Assembly: GCA_944472135.2 (NCBI GenBank)
Contig: OX235268.1
Span: 6,578,589 to 6,642,588, forward strand
DNA: 64,000 nucleotides
DNA from: Trichobilharzia regenti
Taxonomy: Eukaryota; Platyhelminthes; Trematoda; Strigeidida; Schistosomatidae
Reading direction: 5' to 3'
A program made the position numbers and the translations under genes. Shown piece by piece: positions 40,196-50,060 of this stretch. Position 1 is the stretch's first letter, and each line of letters starts with the position of its first letter. The notes beneath the pieces were generated by a model. That model was not told the origin of the DNA, did not search any database, and was given only the letters and a program-made list of their open reading frames with translations.

Positions 40196-43100
40196 TTAAT
40201 AATGTACATTAGAAGTCGTGGACATCATATGCTTTTTGAGTATTCGAGATTTGAAACGTTTTGCAGGACTTTCACAAGAACTTGTATGCTCTGCATTCAC
40301 CAGACGTAGTCTATGCATATGCAGTAATTCCTCAATTTTAATCAGTTGCTCTCTCATCTCATTCAGGTCTTTGCGTGTTTTCGACAGTTCACATTGCAAC
40401 TTGGCTACCTCATTTTTGAAAACAGTTGATGCTTGCGTTGCTGAACTTGCAGTGGAGGTTTTCGTTGGATTAGCTTGAGTATTTTGAAAGGTTGAAAGAC
40501 ACATTGACTCCATTTTACGAGACAGCTTGGGAGAATTATAAGAATGTTGAGCAACATAAGTACTCGAACTCCTGCAAACCGTCTTGATGTGTCCAACTTT
40601 ACCACATTTATAACACTTAGCACCCCGAAAACGGCAAGTGCTTTGCAGATGTAACTTTCCACAGGATAAACACGGTTTAATGTTTTTGATCTCTCGCTTC
40701 ATTCTGTTACCTGTGGACGGCAGTTTGGATTGCTTTCCATTACCACTTGTATTTTCGACTTTAGAAAGCATAACATCAGACACTGACGTAGTGGGAGCAG
40801 AGTATTCATTATTGACATCTTCATATGTAATACATACATCTTTAGCAGTTTGAAAAGTACAAGAAGGAATCTGAATTAACTCTTTCTCTAACTTAGGAAT
40901 ATTGATTCCAGTGTGGTGAGAGCAGGCTGCTAGCCGATTGGTTGGCACTAATCTACGTTAATGTCTAGGTCACTAATATTGACCGTGAACAAGGCTGTTT
41001 CAACAACCAATCACAGCAAACCTAAATGTGGACAAATATGATTCGCAGATAGATGGCTCTACTTTCCGAGAAATATCGAACACAACCAATCATAAGACTG
41101 TGTTTGTCTGCTTAACTTCCGAGAAACAACCAATCAGAAGACTGCCTTTTTCTGCTTGCATAAGCCTTATTAATGCATATAAAATATATATAAATACGTG
41201 TTGATTTTCGTAATAAAACGATCTGTTGCCAGCCCTTGTCTTCTGTTGTTACATTTGGTGTCGCTGCCTCCAAGAAGATGAAGATCCCGTGGCCAGCTGC
41301 GTTTGAAGAAGGTGACATACGGAGCTTCTTACGTGACTTCGAAGCCGTTGCTGAGCTGGTGGGTGTCAAGGAGCAGGCGGCGAAGGCAGTTGTCCTGGGG
41401 ACGCTGTTGAGAGGCCGAGCGAAGGCTGCATATGACAGCGTAGACAGGTCAAATGGCACAGCGTCTTGGAAGAAATTGGTTGAACGACTAGTGTCCGAGT
41501 TTGACAGCGAAACAGACAGACAGCTAGCAATGCAGCAGTTCCGGTCAATGAAGCTTGGACCTGATGGAGACCCGCTAGTGTTGGCGGTGAAACTGACTAA
41601 TCTACTTCGACGCGCGCTTCCCACTTTAGATGAAGAATCAGAAGCGCAGTTACTGTCTTCCCAATTCATCGAGAGTGTCCCCGACCACATTTCTCAGCGA
41701 TTAAAACTGGTTAACGCAACGCAGCCGATGGATATTAGTGAGCTGGCGAAGGTGACCAGACAGCTGCTGAGCACAACGGTAGCCGCTATAGACCAACCAA
41801 AACCAAACGAATATGAGCAAAAATTGAAGCATTGCAGCGGGAAGTGGCGGCGTTAAAGTTGGCTGATAGAAAAGACCGGTGTTTTGAATGCGGTAAGCCG
41901 GGACACTGGAGAAGATACTGCCCAGAAAGGCGAAAAAGAAAAAATTTCAGACGGTATAATGCTTGTTCTTTCTTTCGTATGAACCTAGGTTTAGTGGGGG
42001 CTATTGAGAAAGGCGCTCTGTATTCGAAGTTGCGAGTGAATGATCGAGAAGTAGTATGTTTGATAGATACAGGAGCGGCCGTGTCGTTAATAGATAAGAA
42101 TTTATGTAAGAGTGTTAATCCGTGTTCATTGACAGTACAAACAGTAGGCGGGTATGTGTTGCGTATCACGGGTAGATCGAACTGTACGGTCGTTGTTGGT
42201 GGCTGCGAGGTGACGTTTCCTTTCATTGTTGTACCCGAACTACAGCGAACGATATTAGGAGCGGATTTTCTGCGTGAGATTGGTGCCATAATCGACACGC
42301 AAGCGAACGTGGTGATCACGAAATACGGGCATATCAACATGTATGAGACCAGCGAGATAGCAGCGATTAAGCTGTCGACGGTACACAATGTGACAGAGTT
42401 AATTAATAAATACGATCATCTGTTCACTGGAGATGGGGACCCATACGGTTATTGCGATAAGGTGAATCATGAAATTCCGTTAAGTGATCCGAAAGTAAGG
42501 TCATTTTTAACGCGAAGAGTTCCATGTCATCTGGAAGGCGAAGTGGAGCGACAAGTGCAAGAGATGTTAAAAGATGATATTATTGAGGAAGCTGATAGCC
42601 CATACAACTCTCCAGTGCTGTTAGTAAAAAAAGCGAATGGGAAATATAGATTCTGTGTTGATTTTCGACAGTTAAACAGTATGACAGAGTTAAGACCGTG
42701 TGCCATGCCAACAGTGGTAGAAACCTTAGATCGCCTACAAGGTGCGAATGTGTTTTCGGTTCTCGATCTTCGCTCAGGATACTGGCAGATACCGATAAAA
42801 CAAAGTGACAGAGATAAGACGGCTTTCATCGTGGGTCAGACACAATATCGATTTAAACGCATGCCGTTTGGACTAGCAGGTGCACCGTTTACGTTCAGAC
42901 GACTGATGAAGCTATTACTTAAGAACTTGAAAAACGTGGAGGTTTATGGTGATGATCTCGTCATATACAGTCAAAACGAAAACGATCACGTCAACCATGT
43001 AGAAGCCGTGCTGCGACGCATCGAAGAGTTTGGACTACGCGTCAACAAAACCAAGTCTCAGATAGCCAAAAAGAATGTTACTCTGTTGGGACATAAAGTG

Positions 43101-45840
43101 GGAAATGGTGAGATTAAACCACTGCCGGAGAAAATTTTGACGATTAAAACGATTCCAGCCCCGAATTCAAAGAGAAAACTGAGACAATTCTTGGGTAGAG
43201 CAGCGTTTTATAGTCGCTTCGTGAAGAACTTCAATGAGATAGCAGCCCCTCTATACAGGCTACTAGGTGAGCCAAAGTTTGTTTGGTCGGAAGAATCGCA
43301 GAGGACATTCGACAGAATTAAACAGCTGCTCGACCACCAACAAATGACGCTAAAACTACCTGTGCCAGGAAGACAGTTCACAGTGTGCACAGATGCCAGT
43401 GACTACGCTATAGGTGCGGTCCTAAGACAGGACGAGGGAATCGTTGAGTATGCCAGTAGGGTGTTGACCCTCACAGAGAGAAAGTATTCAACGATAGAGA
43501 AAGAATGTTTAGCAATGGTATGGGCAGTCGACAAATGGAGACCTTATTTACTCGGCCGGCGGTTCCACATCGAAACTGATCATAAGCCGCTACAATTTTT
43601 GAAGACAGCGAGAGACCCACGGGGGAAGTTGTCACGGTGGATGTTGCGTCTTCAGGAATACGATTTTACGATCTCACACGTTCCTGGAAGTGAAAATGTC
43701 TTGGCAGATTTGTTATCGAGACCAGAAGATGAGTCTGAGTTGCCCGAGGTCGCTTACGGAGTGCATGCAGTAGAACAAGACCCACTAAGACTTGCACGTA
43801 GGCAGAGGTTGGACGATACGCTGAATACAGTAATACAGGTGATCACCAACGGAATAGAAGTGGATCAAACTACGGCGAGTAAGGAGCTAACCACACTACT
43901 CAGACAGAGGGATCGACTCAGAGTGAATGCCTACGGGACTCTGACCTGGCGAGAGAACGACGGAAGCTGGCTGGCTGTCATACCTCAATCGTCGCGCCAC
44001 GACATGATAGAAGAATGTCACCAGCTAGCGCATACAGGCGTGGCCAGAACGACCGACCTCCTAAGACAAAGTATGTACTGGCCAGGTATGAGAGAAGACG
44101 TAGCAAGATACGTACTTGGATGTCCACGGTGCCAGCTGATGAAAGGTGACCGGTATATACGACCACCACTTCAGTCGATTCCAGTTACCGCGATAGGTGA
44201 CTTGTGGTCCGTAGATGTCATGGGTCCATTTCCTCAGACATCCAATGGTAATCAGTACCTCTTGGTGATGACGGAACACGCGACACGATGGGTAGACGCC
44301 GTAGCAATCCCAGACCAACGTGCAAGAACCGTGACAGATGCAGTAGTTAGACACATTGTTGCAGACCACGGCGTACCGAAGACAATACTGACAGACCAAG
44401 GTCCCTGTTTCGAGAGTGAAGAGTTTACTTCCCGTTTGCAACAGCTGGGCATCAAGAGGATCAGAACGACCCCATACCATCCACAAACGAATGGCCTAAC
44501 GGAGAGAAACAACCGTACACTGAAAGAGTGGCTGGCTTCGAAGGGCGGGAACTGGGAAACGGAGCTTCCACTGATTTTACTAACACATCGGGCTACCACT
44601 CAGGAAACAACGAAGAAGTCACCCTTCCAACTGATGTATGGCAGAAAACCACGATTACCGGTACACAATGAGACCTGGCCCATGCACCAAAAGTGGAGTA
44701 CGACGAAATTAAAAGCAGAGAGGAAAGAGGCAGTCAAGAATGTAATACGGAAGCAGCGCAGTGATGTCACGAAGTCTCAGATGAAAGAAAGGACGCAGTG
44801 CATTACCTTTGCAGTCGGGGACCAAGTGAAGTGTAGAGACAGGAGATATACAGTTGGAGGCGGGCTAGGTTCACGGAAACTCCTTCCAAAGTGGGAAGGA
44901 CCATACACAATCACAAAAAGACGGGGTCAAGTATATACCATCCGAAGAGGTGATAAACAGAAACGAGTTAACGCCAGTCAGCTCCAAAGATGGGTACAGT
45001 GGGACAAGCCGGTCAGTAACAATCCTCAACTAGAGGATGTAGCACCCAGAAGGTCGGAACGTCTGCGCACAAAGCTATTTGACGGGGGGACGAGTGTGGT
45101 GAGAGCAGGCTGCTAGCCGATTGGTTGGCACTAATCTACGTTAATGTCTAGGTCACTAATATTGACCGTGAACAAGGCTGTTTCAACAACCAATCACAGC
45201 AAACCTAAATGTGGACAAATATGATTCGCAGATAGATGGCTCTACTTTCCGAGAAATATCGAACACAACCAATCATAAGACTGTGTTTGTCTGCTTAACT
45301 TCCGAGAAACAACCAATCAGAAGACTGCCTTTTTCTGCTTGCATAAGCCTTATTAATGCATATAAAATATATATAAATACGTGTTGATTTTCGTAATAAA
45401 ACGATCTGTTGCCAGCCCTTGTCTTCTGTTGTTACACCAGCAATTAGACGATCACGTAGTTGAGTATGCAGCTGATCTCCAAAGTTACACTTTGAGGCTT
45501 GAATTTGAAGTTGAAGAATGAAGTCTCTAATCTTCTGGTTGGGAGAACGTACCAGTTTGTTGAAGTGAGCCCTCTCTCTGGTCTCAAATGTAGTCACATG
45601 AAAGTGATTTGTCAGAAGTTCACGGATCTTGTCATATGACATAGAAATGGGTTTATCTGGAAATGCCAGATTCTTCACCAGGCTATATGCATCAAGCCCA
45701 ATAGCGGTGATGAAATGAGCAGGTATTTTATCATCCCGAACATTCTTGGAAATGCACCACGCATCAAAGCATTCCAAATAATCAGCAATCTCCCGCGGAG
45801 ACCCATTAATAGGGAATTTTCCCAGGTTACTTAGCTCCAT
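40196..45840 (-). CDS. Gag-like protein of outer LTR element, split by inner element
   Basis: Two segments, 45840-45437 and 40911-40196, read in the same frame across the 4-bp duplication; only the inner element interrupts them. Segment one (about 134 residues) looks like a Gag capsid core: EIADYLECFDAWCISKNVRD, FITAIGLDAYSLVKNL, LLTNHF, RERAHFNKLVRSPNQ. Segment two has a coiled-coil part and two zinc knuckles, CLSCGKLHLQSTC (a variant spacing) and CYKCGKVGHIKTVC (CX2CX4HX4C). Gag would package RNA into particles. The otherwise open frame suggests that it was intact when it was hit. Confidence 0.8.
40912..41253 (+). repeat. 5' LTR of inner Gypsy element
   Basis: 342 bp. Contains a TATA-like TATAAAATATATATAAAT at about 41180 and a polyadenylation-like AATAAAA at about 41213, in the usual U3-R order. 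The repeated CAACCAATCA blocks could be factor sites. Confidence 0.9.
41278..41856 (+). CDS. Gag of inner Gypsy element (192 codons)
   Basis: Starts at the first ATG after the primer-binding region; an upstream ATG at 41236 lies in the LTR. The protein has a capsid-like helical core: DIRSFLRDFEAVAELVGV, GRAKAAYDSVDR, LVERLVSEF, RQLAMQQFRSMKLGP. It stops at 41856 before the zinc knuckle, which is in the -1 frame. An A5 run at 41819-41823 lies at the frame change; loss of one A from an A6 run would explain it, or a sequencing error. Gag forms the RNA particle in the cytoplasm. A decayed relative is at 49640-49880. Confidence 0.8.
   Translation: MKIPWPAAFEEGDIRSFLRDFEAVAELVGVKEQAAKAVVLGTLLRGRAKAAYDSVDRSNGTASWKKLVERLVSEFDSETDRQLAMQQFRSMKLGPDGDPLVLAVKLTNLLRRALPTLDEESEAQLLSSQFIESVPDHISQRLKLVNATQPMDISELAKVTRQLLSTTVAAIDQPKPNEYEQKLKHCSGKWRR
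41817..45116 (+). CDS. Pol polyprotein of inner Gypsy element
   Basis: Open for about 1,100 codons. Numbering from TTG at 41832: zinc knuckle CFECGKPGHWRRYC (17-30); aspartic protease L-I-D-T-G-A (77-82) with ILGADFL (141-147); RT with FCVDFRQLN (274-282), LDLRSGYWQI (311-320) and VYGDDLVIYS (371-380, catalytic D-D with Gly where Leu/Val/Met is usual); RNase H with CTDASDYAIGA (D521), EKECLA (E557) and ETDHKPL (D583); integrase H-H-C-C zinc region (H730, H734, C764, C767), catalytic D795, D855 and E891 with 35 residues between the last two; a WEGPYTI C-terminal module. All catalytic residues appear present. It ends inside the 3' LTR. It could be active if the Gag-Pol frame change is tolerated. 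Confidence 0.95.
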   Translation, partial: AKIEALQREVAALKLADRKDRCFECGKPGHWRRYCPERRKRKNFRRYNACSFFRMNLGLVGAIEKGALYSKLRVNDREVVCLIDTGAAVSLIDKNLCKSVNPCSLTVQTVGGYVLRITGRSNCTVVVGGCEVTFPFIVVPELQRTILGADFLREIGAIIDTQANVVITKYGHINMYETSEIAAIKLSTVHNVTELINKYDHLFTGDGDPYGYCDKVNHEIPLSDPKVRSFLTRRVPCHLEGEVERQVQEMLKDDIIEEADSPYNSPVLLVKKANGKYRFCVDFRQLNSMTELRPCAMPTVVETLDRLQGANVFSVLDLRSGYWQIPIKQSDRDKTAFIVGQTQYRFKRMPFGLAGAPFTFRRLMKLLLKNLKNVEVYGDDLVIYSQNENDHVNHVEAVLRRIEEFGLRVNKTKSQIAKKNVTLLGHKVGNGEIKPLPEKILTIKTIPAPNSKRKLRQFLGRAAFYSRFVKNFNEIAAPLYRLLGEPKFVWSEESQRTFDRIKQLLDHQQMTLKLPVPGRQFTVCTDASDYAIGAVLRQDEGIVEYASRVLTLTERKYSTIEKECLAMVWAVDKWRPYLLGRRFHIETDHKPLQFLKTARDPRGKLSRWMLRLQEYDFTISHVPGSENVLADLLSRPEDESELPEVAYGVHAVEQDPLRLARRQRLDDTLNTVIQVITNGIEVDQTTASKELTTLLRQRDRLRVNAYGTLTWRENDGSWLAVIPQSSRHDMIEECHQLAHTGVARTTDLLRQSMYWPGMREDVARYVLGCPRCQLMKGDRYIRPPLQSIPVTAIGDLWSVDVMGPFPQTSNGNQYLLVMTEHATRWVDAVAIPDQRARTVTDAVVRHIVADHGVPKTILTDQGPCFESEEFTSRLQQLGIKRIRTTPYHPQTNGLTERNNRTLKEWLASKGGNWETELPLILLTHRATTQETTKKSPFQLMYGRKPRLPVHNETWPMHQKWSTTKLKAERKEAVKNVIRKQRSDVTKSQMKERTQCITFAVGDQVKCRDRRYTVGGGLGSRKLLPKWEGPYTITKRRGQVYTIRRGDKQKRVNASQLQRWVQWDKPVSNNPQLEDVAPRRSERLRTKLFDGGTSVVRAGC
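45095..45436 (+). repeat. 3' LTR of inner Gypsy element
   Basis: 342 bp, reads the same as the 5' LTR. The last codons of pol run into it. Confidence 0.95.
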
Positions 45841-45853
45841 CGCGACGCCAATT

Positions 45854-46048
45854 TGTAGTAATTTATTGTACTTGAAGTATTAGTATTTCGATCTGACGGA
45901 ATTATAAGAATCCAAACAAAACCCAGAGAGGGCAGCAATCAGGAATTTGTATTTAGCGGAATTCTAATGCAATTCATATCAGAAACATATCAACAGTCAA
46001 CAGTAAGTATTTTAAACAATACAGAGATAGAAATTGTCAATCACCACA
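45854..46048 (-). repeat. 5' LTR of outer element
   Basis: 195 bp, TG...CA on the minus strand. The primer-binding-like TGGCGTCGCG follows after a few bases. Confidence 0.85.
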
Positions 46049-47089
46049 AAACCTTATGTAGATGATACTCTTATTATTGGTAATAATAGTAAATCTATTG
46101 AAAACTTGATTACCCTATGTAATCATATGCATCCAAATATTCGAGTGACTTCCGAATTCGAGTCGAATAACAAACTCGGTTTCCTAGATATCTTAATGAC
46201 CAGGAGAGATGATGGGACGATTCAGTGACCGATTTTTCGTAGACAGACATGCAGTGGACAATATCTTCATTTCACCAGTTTTGTTCCTATCCAGTATAAA
46301 CGTTCCCCTTAGTGAAATGTTTATTCTCAAGGGCCCGAAATATATGCACAAGTGACACATTGATGGATGAGTTCCGACATATACATTCAGTTTTATTAGC
46401 TAATGGTTATCCAGAAAACTTCATCACTTGTCACGTTAAGGATAGACCACATCTTGAAAAGACAACTTCTGCAGCAAAGAAAGCTAGCTATCTTTATTAA
46501 CCAACCATTCAAGGGCGACCAGATTATGCAGTTGACAGTTCAAAAACTTCGGTCAGCCATCAAACGCACATTCTACGCCACATCTCTTTTTCTAACATGC
46601 TGAACATTTTCGATCCTTGTACTTACGATTAAAGGATGAAATTCTGTGGACTTTACTTCAAACTGTATCTACAAGTTCACCTGCAGCTGCCGTAACACCT
46701 GTATAGGTCGAACCAACAGAATGTTCTAATGTCGTCGTCGAAAAGAACATGTTCCAAAATGGTTATTAAAAGAAATAGAGAATCCCAATGCAGTTAATCT
46801 GAATAGAAGTCCAGCATCACCATCCATTGCAAAGCACTTATTAATGTCAGGTCGCAAAATCAACATTAATGACTGTTTCACAATTATTCCACGTAACTCT
46901 AATTCAAGGTTGGTTACTGAAGGTGATGGAAGCACTTTGGATTAATCACATACACCCTAAACTGTGTTTACAGTCAAAACAATAGACTTCAACATTCGCC
47001 TACCATGAACTGACTACTTCACCTGTTTGCATATGATTGGTCATTAGTATGTACTTTTGTTTTTTATTTAACTGAGTACTTTTCATGAA
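46049..47089 (+). pseudogene. PLE family C: RT catalytic end, linker and GIY-YIG remnant
   Basis: Y-V-D-D is intact at the left edge. It reads TLIIGNNSKSIENLITLCNH, NKLGFLDILMTRRDDGT, then frameshifted linker and a GIY-YIG part in which the cysteines are kept but the frame is broken (near 46680). Closely matches 12360-13460 in reverse complement. Confidence 0.8.
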
Positions 47090-47144
47090 TATTTGTAAAA
47101 AATTATATTTGTAAAATCTCAGCGATATTGAAATGAGTAATTCC

Positions 47145-47181
47145 AACGTTTCGTTCGGCAATCTGGTCCGAACTTCTTCAG
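47145..47181 (-). ncRNA. Hammerhead-like motif in PLE arm (left)
   Basis: Inverted copy of 48060-48096 with the same stem II and GAAAC. One RNA across both arms would instead fold into the long hairpin. Confidence 0.55.
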
Positions 47182-48059
47182 GGAAATTAATCGAAATTAA
47201 CATAACAGAGGTTTATATATAAAAGGAACATCTCTTATTTTTAAAACCACTTTGTCCAATCATGAGTCATAAAACAGGCATCAACATGTACAATAAACAA
47301 AATTGTATGAGTTGTGATCAAAATTTGACCTCAGACTTACAAATATTGATCTACCTTTGTTAAACACTTTAAACACAGTGTGTATGTGTGTGGATAAACA
47401 GTTGTAAAACAATGTCTTAACGTCTCCATAAGTAGATAAAGACAGTCAGGAACTTTGATCAAGTATTATTAGTTAGTGATGCATTTCCATTCTGTTGTCT
47501 GCAACAGGATGCGTACCCTAAATCCGTAGCTTCCAGTCAACTGAAACTCCAGTAGGTCGAATAAATCAGCTCAATTTTCAGAAAGAAGACAAAGTCATGA
47601 GTTTGACAGGGTGCTTCAACTAAACTCTAATCCTAAACACCATAATTTTGAAAATACGTCTAATCATAAGATTCTAGATACTAACAGTTTGAACAGACAC
47701 GAACGTAAGATGTTAGCTGACGCATAGGAAATCCTGATTAATAAATAAGAATGGATATGTATCACTAACTAATAATACTTGATCAAAGTTCCTGACTGTC
47801 TATATCTACTTATGGAGACGTTAAGACATTGTTTTACAACTGTTTATCCACACACATACACACTGTGTTTAAAGTGTTTAACAAAGGTAGATCAATATTT
47901 GTAAGTCTGAGGTCAAATTTTGATCACAACTCATACAATTTTGTTTATTGTACATGTTGATGCCTGTTTTATGACTCATGATTGGACAAAGTGGTTTTAA
48001 AAATAAGAGATGTTCCTTTTATATATAAACCTCTGTTATGTTAATTTCGATTAATTTCC

Positions 48060-48096
48060 CTGAAGAAGTTCGGACCAGATTGCCGAACGAAACGTT
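48060..48096 (+). ncRNA. Hammerhead-like motif in PLE arm (right)
   Basis: CTGAAGA fits the CTGANGA box, stem II GTTCGG/CCGAAC pairs perfectly over a nine-base loop, then GAAACGTT gives a two-base stem III without a loop and a GUU cleavage triplet. Hammerheads with minimal stem III are known in PLE pseudo-LTRs and are thought to act as dimers. A mirrored copy is in the left arm. Confidence 0.6.
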
Positions 48097-48399
48097 GGAA
48101 TTACTCATTTCAATATCGCTGAGATTTTACAAATATAATTTTTTACAAATGTCTACTTCTCACTCGGCGCCCAAATTTTTTAGAACTATTCTGTCAAATC
48201 TTGACTACAGTTCATTTGATTTAATTTTCATGAACTTTATTTTATCATTGTTAACCATGTTAGTTGTAAAGCCGTTCTGAAGAAACTACGAAATGATATT
48301 ATTTCGCGACATTTGTCTTCTAAATGCCTTATTCAAATGTACATATATTTGAATACATGCAAAAAATGATCTAAAACCATACTCTCCGACCCCCAACAC

Positions 48400-49320
48400 C
48401 CCCTCTACTCCCAACTCTCTCCTTGCATCTCATCAGGTAGAACCAGAAATCGTAATAAAATAATATATGCTCATACAACCAAGTATAGGAACTCAACGAT
48501 ACCATATTTGGCCAGCCCGTGTTCTAAGTGACAGAGACAATGTTAAGCGCGAAACCTATGACTTGCTTTGTTGTTAATAACGTAATTTTGGCCCTTGTTA
48601 TTTCCCCCTTACACTCTCTTATTTGTACTCTATAGTGAACAACCTTCTTAAACATACTTAGCTACCTAAATCATTACCATTGGCTTACTTTTTTATTCTT
48701 TATTCTATTTCTTCTTTTGTGTATCTACTGGTCCCAACTATATCGTCACTATGAGCATTACAAAATTGTAATATTAGTTTTGCGTTGTTTGTTTTTTTTG
48801 TTCGGCAATATTCACTGACAATCTTGGTTGTGAACGCCATTATCACCATCTTAAAATTTTTGTATTATGCAGGATTACTCACACTACCACAACAAACACT
48901 GCATTAGTGCTGACTATAAAAAAAAAACCTGAAATGTTTATTTTATGATTGTTTAGTGTAGTTCAATCAAATTAACTGATCATCTTGGCGATAAACATTC
49001 TTAAATATCATTTCATAACTTCTTGTATGATTATAGCTGTTACTGTTCATCATGCATACACATATCAGAGCTTCCACTACCAAATATTGAAATATTATTC
49101 ATTATTGGTATTTATCTTCCTTTCTACTTGGTATTTTTTTATTTGCATTTTTTGTTATTTTTGTGTTTCTTTTTGGGTTTTTTTTATATTTATCTTTTTT
49201 GTAATACTCCTTCTAAACGTTCGATGAAATTATATGCAATATTGGAGATGTGTGCTGAAAATTCCACACTGTACCACTAGTACTGTTTCTGGAATAAAAA
49301 CGAAATTATTATTATTAAAT
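48400..49320 (+). mobile_element. CR1-like 3' end
   Basis: Begins with CTCCTTGCATCTCATCAGGT and TACCATATTTGGCCAGC, matching the end of the RT frame and 3' region at 28480-28620, and ends AATAAAAACGAAATTATTATTATT. T-rich stretches at 49130-49205 give spurious frames. No coding. Confidence 0.7.
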
Positions 49321-49325
49321 ATATG

Positions 49326-50060
49326 TGTGGTGAGAGCTGGCTGTTAGTCAAAATTGGTGGATAGTAATTTAAGTCAATGTTTATGTCCTCAATATTAGTC
49401 GTGAGAAAAATGAGAACAAAGGCTTTGTGTAGGCGGATACAGTAAGCATACAGATGATCTGATATTCAAGAAACAGTCACAAAGAGATGAAAAATTCACT
49501 TTCAGTGCGAAACAATCAACCAGAAGACTGTGTTTTTCTGTTAACGATGATCTATAATATGTACATGTAAATCTACAAATATGTGTTGATTTCCTTAATA
49601 AACGATCTGTTACCTGCCCTTCTGCCTACCGACAAATGGAAAGCCTATGCTCTGCAGTTGTTATTGAAGACATATGGATCTTCGGGCAGGACTTCGAGGC
49701 TTCTGCGCAGTTAAGTGGCGTTCAACATCTCTCAGCGATGAGGCTGCTACTTGGGACACTGCTGGGAGGTCGAAAGAAAGCAGCATATGAAAGTGTAGGG
49801 CGAAATACTGACGAATGTGCGACAGGGTCAGGCGAACAGTTTTCAAAGTCGGAAGGAGAGCATATGGTCACATTGAGATAGGGTAACGCAGACACAATCG
49901 CAATGGTAAAAGAAGAGGAACAAGTGAACATCAGCGAGTGCCGAGATTCCAGATAGCAACACAAACGAGCTAAGCCCCAGAACCAAGTAGATCAAGCGAA
50001 GTTCAGTCACAAGTCTTTGACGGGGGAACGAGTGTCGTGAGAGCTGGCTGTTAGTCAAAA
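49326..50060 (+). pseudogene. Decayed, internally deleted Gypsy element
   Basis: An LTR-like segment at 49326-49622 (older subfamily, as at 31910-32243) is followed by a gag remnant (49636-49881) with WIFGQDFEASAQLSGVQHL and LLGGRKKAAYESVG, matching the young Gag. After a large deletion the end of pol and the polypurine-like GACGGGGGAACGAG are seen, then 28 bases of 3' LTR. Confidence 0.8.

Larger units (their letters stand above)
40912..45436 (+). mobile_element. Young Ty3/Gypsy LTR retrotransposon, nearly intact
   Basis: Two 342-bp LTRs (40912-41253 and 45095-45436) appear identical by eye, both TGTGG...TTACA. CCAG at 40908-40911 and 45437-45440 is the target duplication. A TTTGGTGTCGCTGCC segment just inside the 5' LTR is in the primer-binding position. 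A polypurine-like GACGGGGGGACGAG precedes the 3' LTR. Gag and pol fill the interior. It sits within the gag of the outer element, in the opposite orientation. LTR identity suggests very recent insertion. Confidence 0.95.
39686..46048 (-). mobile_element. Outer LTR retrotransposon with gag but almost no pol
   Basis: Direct repeats 39686-39880 and 45854-46048 (195 bp each, TG...CA ends) are its LTRs. Read on the minus strand, the 5' LTR is at right. A primer-binding-like TTGGCGTCGCGATGG follows it directly and includes the gag ATG. Then come gag (interrupted by the inner Gypsy element) and only the C-terminal tip of pol. The insertion site is in a PLE RT; AAAC is found at 39681-39684 and 46049-46052, with one extra base at left. 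Protease, RT, RNase H and integrase core are missing, so it depends on a helper. Confidence 0.85.
47090..48224. mobile_element. Foldback PLE (family D) with 401-bp arms and 10-bp duplication
   Basis: Arms 47091-47491 and 47750-48150 are inverted copies of equal length. The centre (47492-47749) is unique. TTTTCATGAA flanks at 47080-47089 and 48225-48234, and the uninterrupted site is seen in the minus copy near 12505. A one-sided tail of about 74 bp (48151-48224) follows the right arm. There is no long coding frame. A third partial copy is at 63340-63715. Confidence 0.9.
39440..48360 (+). mobile_element. Penelope-like element, family C, hosting nested insertions
   Basis: PLE pieces at 39440-39685, 46049-47089 and 48225-48360 join into one element. 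The RT part before the gap ends at FMLYK; after it comes YVDDTLIIG, the catalytic motif. The gap is the LTR element 39686-46048. After the RT come FLDILMTRRDDGTI, a LANGYPENFITCHVKDRPHL linker and a decayed GIY-YIG part. A foldback PLE sits at 47090-48224. The minus copy at 12360-13460 serves as an uninterrupted reference for the 3' half. Stops make it dead. Confidence 0.85.

Noticed and set aside
44252..44599. Minus frames of 100-140 codons within pol
   Set aside because: Antisense shadows of the integrase coding region.
48985..49280. Hydrophobic 80-85 codon frames
   Set aside because: Phe/Ile/Leu-rich by T-rich composition of a CR1-like 3' region; not a membrane protein gene.
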